Part shown: piece by piece, positions 20,765 through 31,903 of the stretch
Layout of the letters: the number at the start of each line of letters is the position of its first letter
Numbering within the stretch: position 1 is the stretch's first letter
DNA from: Rhipidocladum racemiflorum
Taxonomy: Eukaryota; Streptophyta; Magnoliopsida; Poales; Poaceae
Assembly (NCBI GenBank): GCA_036346355.1
Contig: CM070580.1
Location: 66,542,854 to 66,606,853 of the forward strand
Direction: 5' to 3'
DNA: 64,000 bases
Notes under the pieces: generated by a model
What the model was told of the DNA's origin: nothing
The model's database searches: none
What the model saw: only the letters and a program-made list of their open reading frames with translations
Position numbers and translations under genes: made by a program

Positions 20765-23076
20765 TGTGAGACCCCGGATCGGCTATCCGAAATCTCCTGT
20801 GTATTTCCGTACTAGTCCCAGATCAGTAGCTAGTACACACAGTCACAGTGATACTTCATTGCCGAACAAAACGAAAATTGTAATATAAATATTCAAGTAT
20901 GGGCCACATGGCCACTTATTACAATACTCGGTCCAACGACCGGAGACAAAGCAGCGGAAACAGAAAGCAAAACAAGCGAACGCCACAACGCCACAGGCGA
21001 CGACCAGAACGCAACTAGTTCTCCTGGCAATCCTCCTCGAAGTCTTCAACGTAGAACTCGCCCTCATCAGCTGCGTCTTGAACGTTCTCTGATGATGACA
21101 AGTTGATGTAGCACGTGAGTACAAAGGTACTCAGCAAGTCGGGGAAAGTATGATCATGTGGGGCTTTCCAAAGGAAGCTTAACAGGGTTCTTTTGCATAA
21201 AGCCAAATTTTATTAAACCATACTTAAGTAATAATATTTCACAAAGCATCTTTTTACAATTCTTTTTAACAATTGAAGTATTTAATATTGTAGTGAGGTT
21301 CTATCCACCATCACTAGTATAAAGGCTCTATCCGCCAACTTTTAAAAGATCAATGTTAATTATGTGACTCCATCCGTCAAGTATAAAACAGGTTCCTTCC
21401 ACCTGGTTGGCTCTATCCGCCAAACAACATCCGAGAGTTCTAACCACTCCCGAATCCCAAAACAAAACACTTTTCAGTTTTTAAAACCAAAATCAAAGTC
21501 TACCAATATGAAAGCATTCTTCGCTTTGCCCTTGACCGTAGGCACGGCTATTCGAATAGTTTTACTCTGCAGAGGTGTACAGCTTTACCCACAAGACAAG
21601 ATATACCCTTGATGCCATGTAATTAACACACTTCCTTAGGTGTGTCGGCAGGGATATCCTGACAAGGCCGTTACAATGTATCTACCTAACTAGACCCACC
21701 CGCTGAGGTTTCACCGCTGCTAGGGTTCCATCCGCCAAAGATCTGAAGCCCCTCTGCGCCGTGAGAGAAAAACAACAGTGCCTCCATCCGGCATTCACAT
21801 TCAACCGAGTGGTGAGTCTAAATTACGTTTCTACAAATTAGTTGGCCAGGTCGTACCATTATAGACATGTGGTGTACGGTTATGCTTAGAATGGATAGTC
21901 ACAAGCATCGGTCCTTATATGACTTGGGGCGGTACTTGCACAAGACAGCTAGTGCTCCATCCGCACCCACCCGACAATCTAATCCGCCCAAGTCCAAATC
22001 ATTTTCCTTTTCTTTTTATTTTATAAAACAGGACCAAAACCATAATAATGCTTTCTAAATCATATTGGAAATCATAACTTTTGAGTAATCCCACCCATGG
22101 GTTGTTTTCATCGAAAAAGATCCTAACCAATTCTACCGTACTATGTAGCAAAGGATACCATATAAGCATAAGCATGGTATAAACAATGTCCTAGGGTTAC
22201 AATGGGTATGATTAACAATGTCAAGGACGAATCAACAATTTCGGAATAACTAGCACTTATATTTGACATATTTCATTAAACATAGCCATGCAACTTTGTA
22301 AACAATTTAAATCATTTCACAATCATAGGATCAAAATGCGTCAAGGGGACTTGCCTTCGGTCGCGAGTAGGTCTTCGTACACGGGAAGCTCGGCGGCGGA
22401 ATCGGCGGACGCGGCGGGATCGTCGACTACACGCAAATCGAGGCAATAAATAAATAAAAGAAAATAAATAAAATCTAAAAATTACAAAAATAATACTGGC
22501 AGGTAGATCTTGATTTTATATGAATTTAGAAATTTGAATGGGGTCAAACGGAGTTCGGACGGAGAAGTTACGAGCTTTCGAAGTTTGAAATTCGAAAAAT
22601 TGGAAAATCGAGAATATTCCCGGAATATTCCACTGTTGACTGGTCCACTGTTGACTTTGACCTTGACTTGGTCTTATCTCTATGACAGGTGGGGCCCACT
22701 CGTCATTGTCTATGGGGTTGTCTTCAACCTTGGATAGAGCCATAGCCACGAATGGGAGTGGGGAGCTTGGAGGTGGAGCTTGGGGTGGGGGGGGGCCGGC
22801 GATGGGGTGGGGTGGCCGACGGCGGCAAGGGGCGGCTGGCGGCGGGGCAAGCGTGGCGCTGGACGGGGCGGGCAGCCACGGCGGGGCGGCGTGGCGGCGG
22901 CACGGCACTGCCCGAAGACGAGCTCAAGCATGGGCAACCACAGAGGCCACCCAAAACAAAAAAAACAGAGAAGACTTTCCAACCCAAAAATTCCGATTTT
23001 GATACCATTTTCGCATGGATTTGAGTCAAACAAAAGCCTAGACTCACTAGATAACTACCTTAGGGAGCTATAGGAG

Positions 23077-23081
23077 GAAGG
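23077..23081. repeat. Target site duplication GAAGG, left copy
   Basis: GAAGG before TGTCGGCG at 23082; identical to 34347-34351. Confidence 0.93.
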
Positions 23082-24103
23082 TGTCGGCGTTCTAGCCAAC
23101 AGGCACCTCCGAATCGGGTGCTTATGAGGTTCAGACGGGGGGGCTTTCGGGGCAATCGCCGGAGGAAGAAAGACTGGAGTATCGGGGAAGCTTGGAAGAA
23201 TGGGGACGCTAGGGTTTACCCAGGTTCGGGCCCTCCGAAGAGTAACAGCCCTAGTCCTGCCTTTTCTTTGTGATTGCTTGTGTTGTGCCGTCTGAACTGG
23301 AAATCCTCACTTGGGAGAAAAAATGGAACCTAACATCAAGGAATCGAACCCCCTCTCCCATGCACCCCGGCCCCCTTTTATACTTGGGCTCGGGGGCGCA
23401 TGGGAGGCTTACACAGCAAGCTACATTCATTACACTGCCATGGGCGCATTTAATGCGCCACATCGCCCTACACCCCATTTAATGCTCGCTGACCGTCGCA
23501 CTCGCCTAGGGCCCCACGCCCACCAACTCCGCCTGCCTGTCGAAGGAGGCGCCGTGACATCATCCGCAATTAATGCGCGCCTGGGGAACGCGCGCCGCCA
23601 TACTATAGCCCCCACACTTAGCATTTAATGCGCACGATTCGCATTAAATTCCTTTGATCCTGGCGCTGCAGCCTTGGGGGTGGTGCGCCAGTGGCGTGGC
23701 TCAGACGCCACTCGCCCACTGGCGACCACCTTACGGGCGCCCGGTGGTGGGCTCGACGCCACTCGCCCACCGGGAGACCACCTTCTTGGCGCCTAGTGGC
23801 GAGGCTCGACGCCACTCGCCCACCGGGCGACCACCTTCTTGAAGCGCCAATGGCGTGGCTCGACGCCACCGCCCACTCGGCAACCACCTTACCAGCGCCC
23901 GATGGCGGGCTCGACGCTACTTGTCCCCTGGGCGACCAGCTTACTGAGCGCCCAGTGGCGGGGCGTGATCGCCACCTGTCCACTGGGCGACCACCTTGTG
24001 GCCCTACTGCTCGCCGTGGCGGTGGGGCCCAGACACGCCCTGCCCGCCCGGCGACCATGTTTATTGTGGGGGAGTGGGTACCCTGGTGTAGAATACGCCG
24101 ACA
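23082..24103 (-). repeat. 3' LTR of the Tat-type element
   Basis: Ends are inverted TGTCGGCG/CGCCGACA. At 23690-24000 it holds about six GC-rich tandem units of about 50-60 bp, each containing a form of CTGGGCGACCACCTT. The other LTR has about four units, which explains the 95-bp length difference. Confidence 0.93.
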
Positions 24104-24122
24104 GTAGCCCCCGGGCCCACCC
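24104..24122 (-). promoter_or_regulatory. Polypurine tract region of the Tat-type element
   Basis: On the minus strand the sequence just before the 3' LTR is GGTGGGCCCGGGGGCTAC, a G-rich tract at the expected plus-strand priming position. Confidence 0.6.
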
Positions 24123-24540
24123 TGGAGCGCCTTCCGGCTTTCCACTTCCCTTTTTTCTTCTCTCTCCTCTTTAAATGCCCTTCAGGGAACTGTTCAGTCT
24201 CCCGGGTGGGGCCCCTTAAATGCCCACACGTCCCGCAGCTTTAAATATCCTCCGGCTTTTTCGGTTCCCAAGGCGGATTGCGCAGTTATTCCCGCCTCGT
24301 AACCATCGCACGACTCTTGGGATGCCCCCCCTTTTATGGGGTTTTTTGAACTTCCCACTTGCGAGCCGCCGCGTCTTTTCGGTTTTCCCGCTAAGCCTTC
24401 CCTCGCAACCTTATAAAAAGGCCGGCCATGAGGGGGAGCGGTTCTTTTTCTTTCAAACTCCATTCGCCCTGTCTTTTCTTGTCACCTTAGAGTCCCTTGC
24501 TTCTTCTTTCCCGACGTGCTTCGGCGCCCTTCTGCATTCG

Positions 24541-27038
24541 ATGGCTCCTCCGACTCCCTCTGCCACGATTACGCCCCTTCGTGCATCGAGGAGGAGGGTG
24601 TCGCTGTGGTTTCCAGCATCGTTTCATGGCGCCCTCCGTTCGCCCGGGACCGTCGTGCCCCGCTGCCGGCCCGGGGAGGTTGTCTTCTTCGGGTGGCAGC
24701 TTGTAGCCGGCCTGCTGCCGCCGGTTTCTGACTTCTATCTCTCCGTCCTCAACTTTTACGCCATTCACCACATCCATCTCCCTCCTAACTCCGTCATCCT
24801 TCTTGCTGTCTTCGCCCACTTCTGCGAAATGTTCGTAGGAGTGATGCCCAATCTCCTCCTTTTTCGCTTCTTTTACGCCCTTCGCGCTGCCGGCGCCAAC
24901 TCTCCTGTCTCCGGGAGCTGTCATCTGCGGCTCCGAGATGGGACCATGTCGCGCTACATCCCACTGGACTGCCGGTCCAACTGGAGGACGTGGCGCGATG
25001 AGTGGATGTACGTGGAGGACGATAGCGGCATTGAAGTGCTAGAGCTTCCAACCGGGCCAGCAGTCAGCAACCCCAACTGGGGGGCTCACGTCAGCGAGAC
25101 GCCCAAGCTTCAGACGATGCTGGCCCGCGTCGACCAGTTGCGGACGGTGGGCCTAACGGGGGCATGGTTGTCCGGGACTTCATTTCCCGGAGGATTAGCC
25201 TCGCGCGCACAAGATCCGCCGCCTTTGGCAAAGACATGGGCCAGGATGATGGGACCCGAACGATCCCCGGAGGTAAACTGCTACACCTGGATCGCCTTCC
25301 CCTTCGTTCTCTTTTCTCTTTTTTTTTGGCCATCACAGGATCTGACGGCATTTCTCTTCTTTTGTTTTTGCCAGCCGCCGGGAACTTGTCTTCCACCCTG
25401 ATCGATGCGTCGATGGGGCAGCTGGGCGTGTCCAACTCCGTCCCGCCGTTCCCGGCGGGTGTGCTCCCACTCTGCCGGTTAGAGCCCAGGGAGCGTGCGA
25501 CGATTGTCCGGGCTATGCCGAAGATGGACACCATGGGAACGCCTGATACAACACACCAGGTGCCCCTAACGATCCGAGACCCCCCTCCCGCCGGCGACCA
25601 GGGGAGGGGCGACCAAGGGAGGCGCAGATGCCAGCCGACGACGATACCGCCGGCGGGCCTTCCCAAAGACCCCGCCTCTCTGCTGGGGCGGGGTCTTCCA
25701 CAGCAAGCACGGGGAGCTCTTCTGCTGCTGCGGCGGGCTCCTCAACGGCGGCGGGGAGTTCGACGGCCGGCGCGACCTCGTCCTCCCTCGCCCCCGTTGA
25801 GGTGGTGACGTTGGACCCTCCGGGGCCGATTCTAGGAACGACGCTGCCGCCGCCTCCGCCGCCGCCGTCGGCTCCAACGACGTTTCTGCCGCCGCCGCCA
25901 CCGCCAATGGCGGCGTTTCTTCCTCCTCCGCCACCGGTGCCGGTCCTTAGGCTGCCAGATCGGTGACCGCCAAAGACTGGCTGGGCCGGTTCTTGCCCCG
26001 GGTGTGCCCCGCTTCCAGAGGCCACCACCTAGGTACTTATTCAAAAACGCACACACAAAATATAGTCAAGTCCCTCCAAATTGCGTCTTCCCACCGTTTT
26101 TTCTCTTTCTCAGGGTGCCTGCTCCGGATGTCCTTGCTGCCCAGGCCGTGGACGATCAGGGCGCCGCGACGGCAGGGACCGCTCCACCTGGGGCAGCCGA
26201 GCCCCACGGTGGGCAGCTCGAGGGGGTCAACCCCCAAGTGGTCATCCCGCCAGCCGCCTGTGGTCTGGCCGACCCTTTGCCCACCCCGGAGCCCCCCACC
26301 GCCTCCATTGCTTCAGCAGACGCGGATGCTCTGCTAGCGGCTCTTAGCGAAGTTTCTACTTCCAAAGACAGCAAATGGCCGTCGCGACAAGCAAGGAGCG
26401 ATCGACGGAGGCGGAGTCCAGATCAACCGCCGCAGGAGGTGGACTTCGCGAACGGAGGCGGGCCGAGCCGTAGTCGCTAAGGGAAGCGAGAGTAGCGGAG
26501 CAGAGCGCCCGCCGCGCCGAGGACGCCCGCTGGAGTTGGATGCGAGAAGGTCGATTGATTCGATCCGAGGCGGACACCCTGGGATCTTGCGTCACACCTT
26601 CGACCGAATGGTGGCCAACCTTGCCCCACAGGGATCGTGCGGCCCGTCTCGCGGAGGCGAAGCCGCGAAGCACTACGCATTCGCCTCGGCCGGATCGCGG
26701 ACTTCTCACGCACTGCCGCCGCCTCGATCGCCGGTCTGCCCAGAGGAAGGCGTGCGATTCTGGCGGCCACGGCGGCACGCGGCTGGCTTTCTTGCGCCAG
26801 CCGTGGACGCTAACCGATCCCATGGCCACCGTCCCAGGGAGATCGAAAGGCGACTAAGCGCAGCGGAGGAGCGGGTCCAAGACGCCGCCGAGCAAGTTGC
26901 CGCCTGGTGGAGATGGAGAACCCCAGTGGAGGTAGCAGCGAAGACGCGGGCAATCCGAGGCGTGACCTTGGCCCGCTGCCGAAGACGTGCGCGGCAGAGG
27001 CGGCAGCGGAAGACGAGGAGGAGCCCCCACTAGCGTAG
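24541..27038 (+). pseudogene. Antisense extra ORF of the Tat-type element (putative gypsy-type transposon domain family)
   Basis: The likely start is ATGGCTCCTCCGACTCCC at 24541. Exon 1 is open to about 25272 and contains PPNSVILLAVFAHFCEMFVGV, LFRFFYALR and WRDEWMYV, which match the plant family annotated as putative gypsy type transposon (PF04195). An intron begins at the GTAAAC near 25273 and ends at a CAG near 25338 or 25373. The next part continues to a low-complexity Pro/Ser/Thr-rich and acidic region (25600-26000). A further intron-like gap lies near 26030-26113. The C-terminal part is broken by frameshifts and ends EDEEEPPLA at a TAG at 27036-27038. It is antisense to gag-pol and transcribed towards it. 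Its function in Tat elements is unknown. Confidence 0.8.
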
Positions 27039-27676
27039 TTCCCCTTCTTTTTTTTTTTGCTTCCACCTGTAAAGATCCTTGATGCGAATCAACTTAAAAT
27101 GAAATGGAAGCGCAAGCTTCCCCTTATATCATCCAGTGTCCGTTTTTTACTTCTACTCCACTGGTTCCGCACGAACAAGCGCATGACCGCTTAAAAACTC
27201 GGAAGGGGAGCGTGACTTAAGGCTTTGTGCCAGGGAGTCATTTCCCTTGAACCCTTTGACTTAGCAAAATTTTTGCCACCCAGGTAACCTCCAGGGAACG
27301 AGCACTTTAGTGAGTCGTGGCAGGGCCTTAGGTTTTCGACAACGGTGTTCAAGTCGCCGATCCCCACGGGGACACCCGGAGTGTCATGACCGTGCCGGGG
27401 ATCGTGCTGAACTAGCCGTCCGATCGCCCATCCCTGCACGCCGCTCTCACTTAGTGGTTCCGCCTTTGCCACCGGGCTCTTGCAAGGCCAAAGGGTACCA
27501 CGGGCAAGTGCCCCGGCACTGTCCAACAATGGGCAAGAGACCGGAAAGAGAGTAGGGAGAACAATTATTAAAGAAAGTGAATACTTGATTTCAAACAAGA
27601 GGCCTTTCCTGACCAGCGGTGGTGAGGAAGACACACTCCGGCTGGTTGGGGGGCAGAGCCTGAAACTTACAACCGA
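27039..27676. other. Spacer between convergent genes of the Tat-type element
   Basis: Non-coding gap between the end of the antisense ORF (27038) and the end of pol (27677). It contains AATGAAATGGAAG near 27096 and TTATTAAAGAAAG near 27566, which could serve as 3'-end signals for the two converging transcripts. No further coding segment was recognised. Confidence 0.6.
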
Positions 27677-28720
27677 TCAAGGATAGAACTTGCGTAGATT
27701 CTCTATGTTTTGTGAGTTCGCCAGTTCTTCGCCGTCTTCTATGGCCAACCTGACCGCCCCGGGACGAGAGACTGAGACCACCTTAAAGGGGCCCTCCCAC
27801 TGGGGAGACAGTTTATGCATCCCGGCATGCGGCTGAATTTTTCGCAAGACCAGGTCGCCTACTGTCAGTGTTCTCTCATTGACCCGGGAGGCGTGGCACC
27901 GCTTGAGACTTTGTTAGTACCGTGCGGCGCGCAGGGTCGCCCGGTCCCGCGCCTCTTCCAGGAAGTTGACGTCGTCGCGGCGCAGGTCCTCCTGATCTTC
28001 TTCCGCGAACGCCGCGACATGTGGTGATCCCAGCTCTAGCTCTGAAGGGAGAACAGCTTCCGCGTCGTAGACCAGGAAGAAAGGGGTCTCCCCGGTGCGC
28101 CGGCTAGGGGTGGTGCGAAGCGACCACAACACCGCCGGTAGTTCTTCGGTCCATCGGGTCCCATGCTTGTGGAGTCGATCAAACGCCTGGGTTTTGAGGC
28201 CCTTCAGCACCAGCGCATTGGCCTGCTCGACTTGGTCGTTGCTCCTTGGATGGGCAACTGAGGCAAAACAGACCTTGGTGCCCATTTCTTCGCAGAAATC
28301 GAGGAAAGCCGCGCTGGTGAACTGCGCGCCGTTGTCGGTGATGATGCGGTTGGCGACCCCGAAGCGGGCGAAGATCCCTCGCACAAACTTGACTGCAGCT
28401 GCGGCGGTAATGGATCTCACCGCCTCGGCTTCCACCCACTTAGTGAATTACTCGATGGCGACGAACAGATGGGTGTAGCCCCCTGTGGCCCGCGAGGCGG
28501 CTCAGGGATATCCAAATTTCAGGCGCGAAGGTCCATGAGAGCGGGATAGTTTGCAGGGCCTGGGCTGGTTGGTGGATTTGCTTGGCGTGGAACTGGCACG
28601 CCTCGCACCTCCTCACCAGCTCGCAGGCATCCTGGAGAGCGGTCGGCCAATAGAACCCTTGGCGGAAAGCTTTTCCCGCCATCGTTCAACCGGACACATG
28701 GCTCCCGCACACGCCTCCAT
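27677..28720 (-). pseudogene. Integrase of the Tat-type element
   Basis: From upstream: a zinc-binding segment RRCEACQFHAK (about 28620), then a frameshifted core in which the first catalytic Asp region is lost between 28530 and 28440. After that the core is intact with IITDNGAQFTS (second Asp) and NDQVEQANALVLKGLK (Glu), followed by TPFFLVYDAEAVLP. The C-terminal end reads LSPQWEGPFKV and ENLRKFYP before a TGA at 27679-27677. This is the strand-transfer enzyme of the element, inactive here because of a stop near 28440 and the shifts before it. Confidence 0.88.
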
Positions 28721-30716
28721 GGATATCAGAGAGCAAAGTGCTCCCCTCTTCCCGAGTGATGCACTTCAGAAGAATTCCGTTTCTACCCCGGCGGTACAGG
28801 TCCCCGCCCACCAGGGTATAGCACTTGGGCTTTCGTGCTACCTTCTCTGCTGACGCATCATCGTCGGGGCACACTTGATCCCGTAGGTAAGCCAGGATTG
28901 GATCCATCCAGGTGCCTTCCCGGTCAAGTGCGGCGACCACAAGGTGGTCGCCCGGGTACTCCGCCTGGCCGGGCGTTTCCGCCGGATCCACTTTCCCTCT
29001 AGGAGCGAGGGCTGGAGTGGCATCACCATTGTCCCCACCGGAGACGGGGGCCGCGATGGACGGTCGCGGAAGCCTTTCTTCAAAGACTCCAACCGGAACA
29101 GGAGATCTCGTGGAAGCGAGCTGAACGAGCTCATCCGCTAAGTAGTTGTCGCGCCGGGGGATATGGGTATACCCCAACCCTTCAAAGTGTCGCTCCAATT
29201 TCCTGACCTCCGCCAGGTATGCTACCATGACAGGGTCAGGACAGGAGAAGTCCTTTCTCGCTTGATTGACGACCAGCAGGGAGTCGCCTTTCACTTGTAG
29301 GCGCCGAACACCGATGGCTGTGGCGGCCCGAAGCCCCGCCAGCAAGCCCTCGTACTCGGCGACGTTGTTAGTGGCCTTGAAGTCAAAGGTGACCACGTAC
29401 TTGAGGAGGTCCCCGGTCGGAGAGACCAAGAGGACCCCAGCCCCCGCGCTTTCGAGCCTGAAGGATCCATCGAAGAAAAGTGTCCAGGGGGAGGGTGCGG
29501 GGACCTCTTCTGGTTCGGACTCAGCCGGAGTCCACTCGACGACGAAGTCCGCCAGCCTCTGACTTTTTATGGCGGTAAGAGGAGCGAACTTGACGCCGAA
29601 CTCCCCCAGCTCGACGGACCACTTTGCAATGCGGCCTTCAGCCTCACGATTGTGGAGTATCTCGCGCAGGGGGTAGGAGGAGACCACCGTGATCTCCCTT
29701 CCTTGGAAATAGTGTCGTAGCTTCCTTGATGCCACCAGCACGGCATACACCATCTTCTGAGCTTGCGGGTACCTTGTTTCCGTGTCGTGCAGCACCTTGG
29801 TGATGTAGTAGACTGGCCGCTGGACACCTTCTCGTTCCGCGACCAGCGCCGCGCTTACCACGGAGGGGCTAGCCGCCACATACAGCAGTAGCGGCTCGCC
29901 CGGCTCGGGGGTGACCAGCACCGGAGGGGAGGAGAGGTACTTCTTCAGGCCTTCGAACGCCTGCTGGGCTTCCGGGGTCCACTCAAACGAGTTGGTCTTC
30001 TTCAACAGCTTGAACAAAGGTAGGCTTTTCTCCCCTAGCCGGGCTATGAACCGGCCAAGGGAGGCCAGGCGACCAGTCAGGCATTGTAGTTGCTTGAGCC
30101 GAGTGGGTGGCTGCATCTTCTCAATCGCTTCGATCTTCTCCGGGTTAACCTCAATTCCACGACTGGAGACTAGAAACCTGAGCAGCTTTCCGGACGAGAC
30201 GCCGAACACACACTTTTCAGGATTTAACTTCACACAATACTTTCTGAGGTGGGAGAAGGTCTCCTCCAGGTCCTGGATAAGCTCATCCACCTTCTTTGTC
30301 TTCACTACCAGATCGTCAACATATACTTTAAGGTTCTTCCCCACTTGGGTCCGGAACACAATGTGCATGGCCCGCTGATAAGTAGAGCCGGCATTCTTTA
30401 GCCCGAAGGGCATCCGGACATAGCAATACACACCGAGAGGAGTCACAAAAGCAGTCTTCCTTCGTCTTCCCGCGCCATACTGATCTGATGATAACTGAGT
30501 AGGCGTCGAGGAAGCTCTGAGCTGCACCTGCCGTGAGTCGGCGACAATGTCTATCCGGCCGAAGGGGTGCAGATCCTTCAGGCAGGCTTTGTTGAGTTCG
30601 CAGAAGACGATCCACAATCGCCACATCCCAATGGACTTCCTTACAAGCACGGGGTTGGCCAGCCACTCGGGGTAGGTGGCCTCCCGCACAATCTTAGCAC
30701 ACAAAAGCTTCTCCAC
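28686..30716 (-). CDS. pol: Pol segment: reverse transcriptase plus two RNase H domains (676 codons)
   Basis: Open from ATG at 30716, which is internal to the family protein; upstream sequence to about 31000 reads as the linker FAWEPSEMTGVPREVIEH in other frames. RT covers residues 1-250 with YVDD at 132-135. Residues 59-86 are out of frame: the normal FLDAYS motif with a catalytic Asp is found only in the neighbouring frame, so two compensating shifts damage it. The first RNase H (about 275-375) has LLLYVAASPS where the catalytic Asp is expected, so it looks degenerate. A second, archaeal-type RNase H follows (411-535) with DGS (Asp416), NVAEYEG (Glu454), VKGDSL (Asp478) and a last Asp at 523 or 528. 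This dual arrangement defines the Tat clade. Confidence 0.92.
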   Translation of the reverse strand: MEKLLCAKIVREATYPEWLANPVLVRKSIGMWRLWIVFCELNKACLKDLHPFGRIDIVADSRQVQLRASSTPTQLSSDQYGAGRRRKTAFVTPLGVYCYVRMPFGLKNAGSTYQRAMHIVFRTQVGKNLKVYVDDLVVKTKKVDELIQDLEETFSHLRKYCVKLNPEKCVFGVSSGKLLRFLVSSRGIEVNPEKIEAIEKMQPPTRLKQLQCLTGRLASLGRFIARLGEKSLPLFKLLKKTNSFEWTPEAQQAFEGLKKYLSSPPVLVTPEPGEPLLLYVAASPSVVSAALVAEREGVQRPVYYITKVLHDTETRYPQAQKMVYAVLVASRKLRHYFQGREITVVSSYPLREILHNREAEGRIAKWSVELGEFGVKFAPLTAIKSQRLADFVVEWTPAESEPEEVPAPSPWTLFFDGSFRLESAGAGVLLVSPTGDLLKYVVTFDFKATNNVAEYEGLLAGLRAATAIGVRRLQVKGDSLLVVNQARKDFSCPDPVMVAYLAEVRKLERHFEGLGYTHIPRRDNYLADELVQLASTRSPVPVGVFEERLPRPSIAAPVSGGDNGDATPALAPRGKVDPAETPGQAEYPGDHLVVAALDREGTWMDPILAYLRDQVCPDDDASAEKVARKPKCYTLVGGDLYRRGRNGILLKCITREEGSTLLSDIHGGVCGSHVSG

Positions 30717-31356
30717 TTCATCCCGAATGGCATCCTGCCGCTCTGGCGCCTGCCGCCGGACCTTCGTCGGACCGGGCGCGCTCCAGGGAGCGTGGCCAAA
30801 CGATGCTCGATCACCTCCCTAGGGACCCCGGTCATCTCCGATGGCTCCCAGGCGAACACATCTAGATTTGACCGGAGGAAGGTGACGAGCGCGCCTTCCT
30901 ATTTGGCGCTGAGGTCGGTGCCGATCTTCACGACCTTGCCCGAGCCGTCCTCACCTGAGGATCGCCTTCACCTCGCCGAAGGTCCGGGCGGCTGGGCCAG
31001 ACCGAGGACGCCCGGGCCGTCGTCACGATCGCGCCGAGAAGCGTGTGGTGTGGCCAGTCTGCGGTTTGTTCTTACGAGGCGCAGAGCTTCCAGTCTATCC
31101 ACCTTCACCGTGATTGGGCCCCCAAGCCCAGGGATTTTTACCAGCATGTAGGCGTAGTGAGCGACCACCATAAATTTAACCAGAGCTGGATGGCCAAGCA
31201 GGGCGTTATAGGGGAGGTCGAAGTTGGCGACCTCGAAGTTGACGAGCTCCGTCCAGAAGTTCTCCGCACTCCCGAATGTAACAGGCAGCTGGACCCTGCC
31301 CCAGAGGCAAGAGGCCCACCCCGGGGGCAACTCCGTAGAAAAGTGGGGCGAGGCGG
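30717..31356 (-). pseudogene. Pol linker between protease and RT, frameshifted
   Basis: Segments in alternating frames match the long protease-RT linker of Tat elements. Examples are ELVNFEVANFDLPYNALLG and HPALVKFMVVAHYAYMLVKIPG near 31250-31120, then FAWEPSEMTGVPREV near 30850. The DLPYNALLG type of motif closes the protease domain in this lineage. Confidence 0.8.
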
Positions 31357-31788
31357 CTATCTTTCGTGCGATCTGGGCGCTTGGTATGCCCCGACAGACA
31401 GCAGGTTGATGGCACTGCCTCCATCGACAAGAACCCGCCCAAGCTTCGCATTGTGAACTGTGAGAGAAACCACGATCGGGAGATAGCTCGGGCCGGAAAC
31501 ATTCTCCGGGTGGTCGGTCCGGCTGAAAGTGATCGGTTGCTCCGACCACTTCAGCGGCCTGCCCGCCCCAGAGGCCGGCACGGTGGCACAAACCTGCCTC
31601 AGATCTCGCTTGTACTGCGAGTTCGATGAGTAGGTGGCCGAACCACCGTGAATGAACGCCACCGTATGCTCCGCCTGCTGGAAAGCCAGCGGAGCTGGGT
31701 TTTCATCGTCGTTGTCTCCATGGTCTTCCTCATGGCGTTTCTTGAGCCGCCTATCTACCAGTTTGGACACAACTTGGCAGTCCTCCAA
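31357..31788 (-). pseudogene. Aspartic protease region of the Tat-type element
   Basis: Reads HPENVSGPSYLPIVVSLTVHN, then VLVDGGSAINLLS, the retroelement protease active site (DGG in place of DSG/DTG, as seen in this lineage). Frame changes follow towards 31200. A gag C-terminal part lies immediately upstream on the same strand. Confidence 0.85.
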
Positions 31789-31903
31789 GTCGTGCCCACT
31801 CGTTCGATGGATGGGGCAATAAGGCTTGCCCCCATCGTCTTCACGACGGGGCGAGTGGCGGTTCCTGCGGTCGCCGCGCTGGTCCCTGCGCTCACCCCTT
31901 TAG

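Noticed and set aside
22516..23073. Overlapping Pro/Gly/Arg-rich ORFs on both strands
   Set aside because: They follow base composition of a GC-rich part of the solo LTR and have no domain.
23618..24174. Several ORFs over the Tat LTR minisatellite
   Set aside because: Repeats whose unit length allows long open frames on both strands; no protein family.
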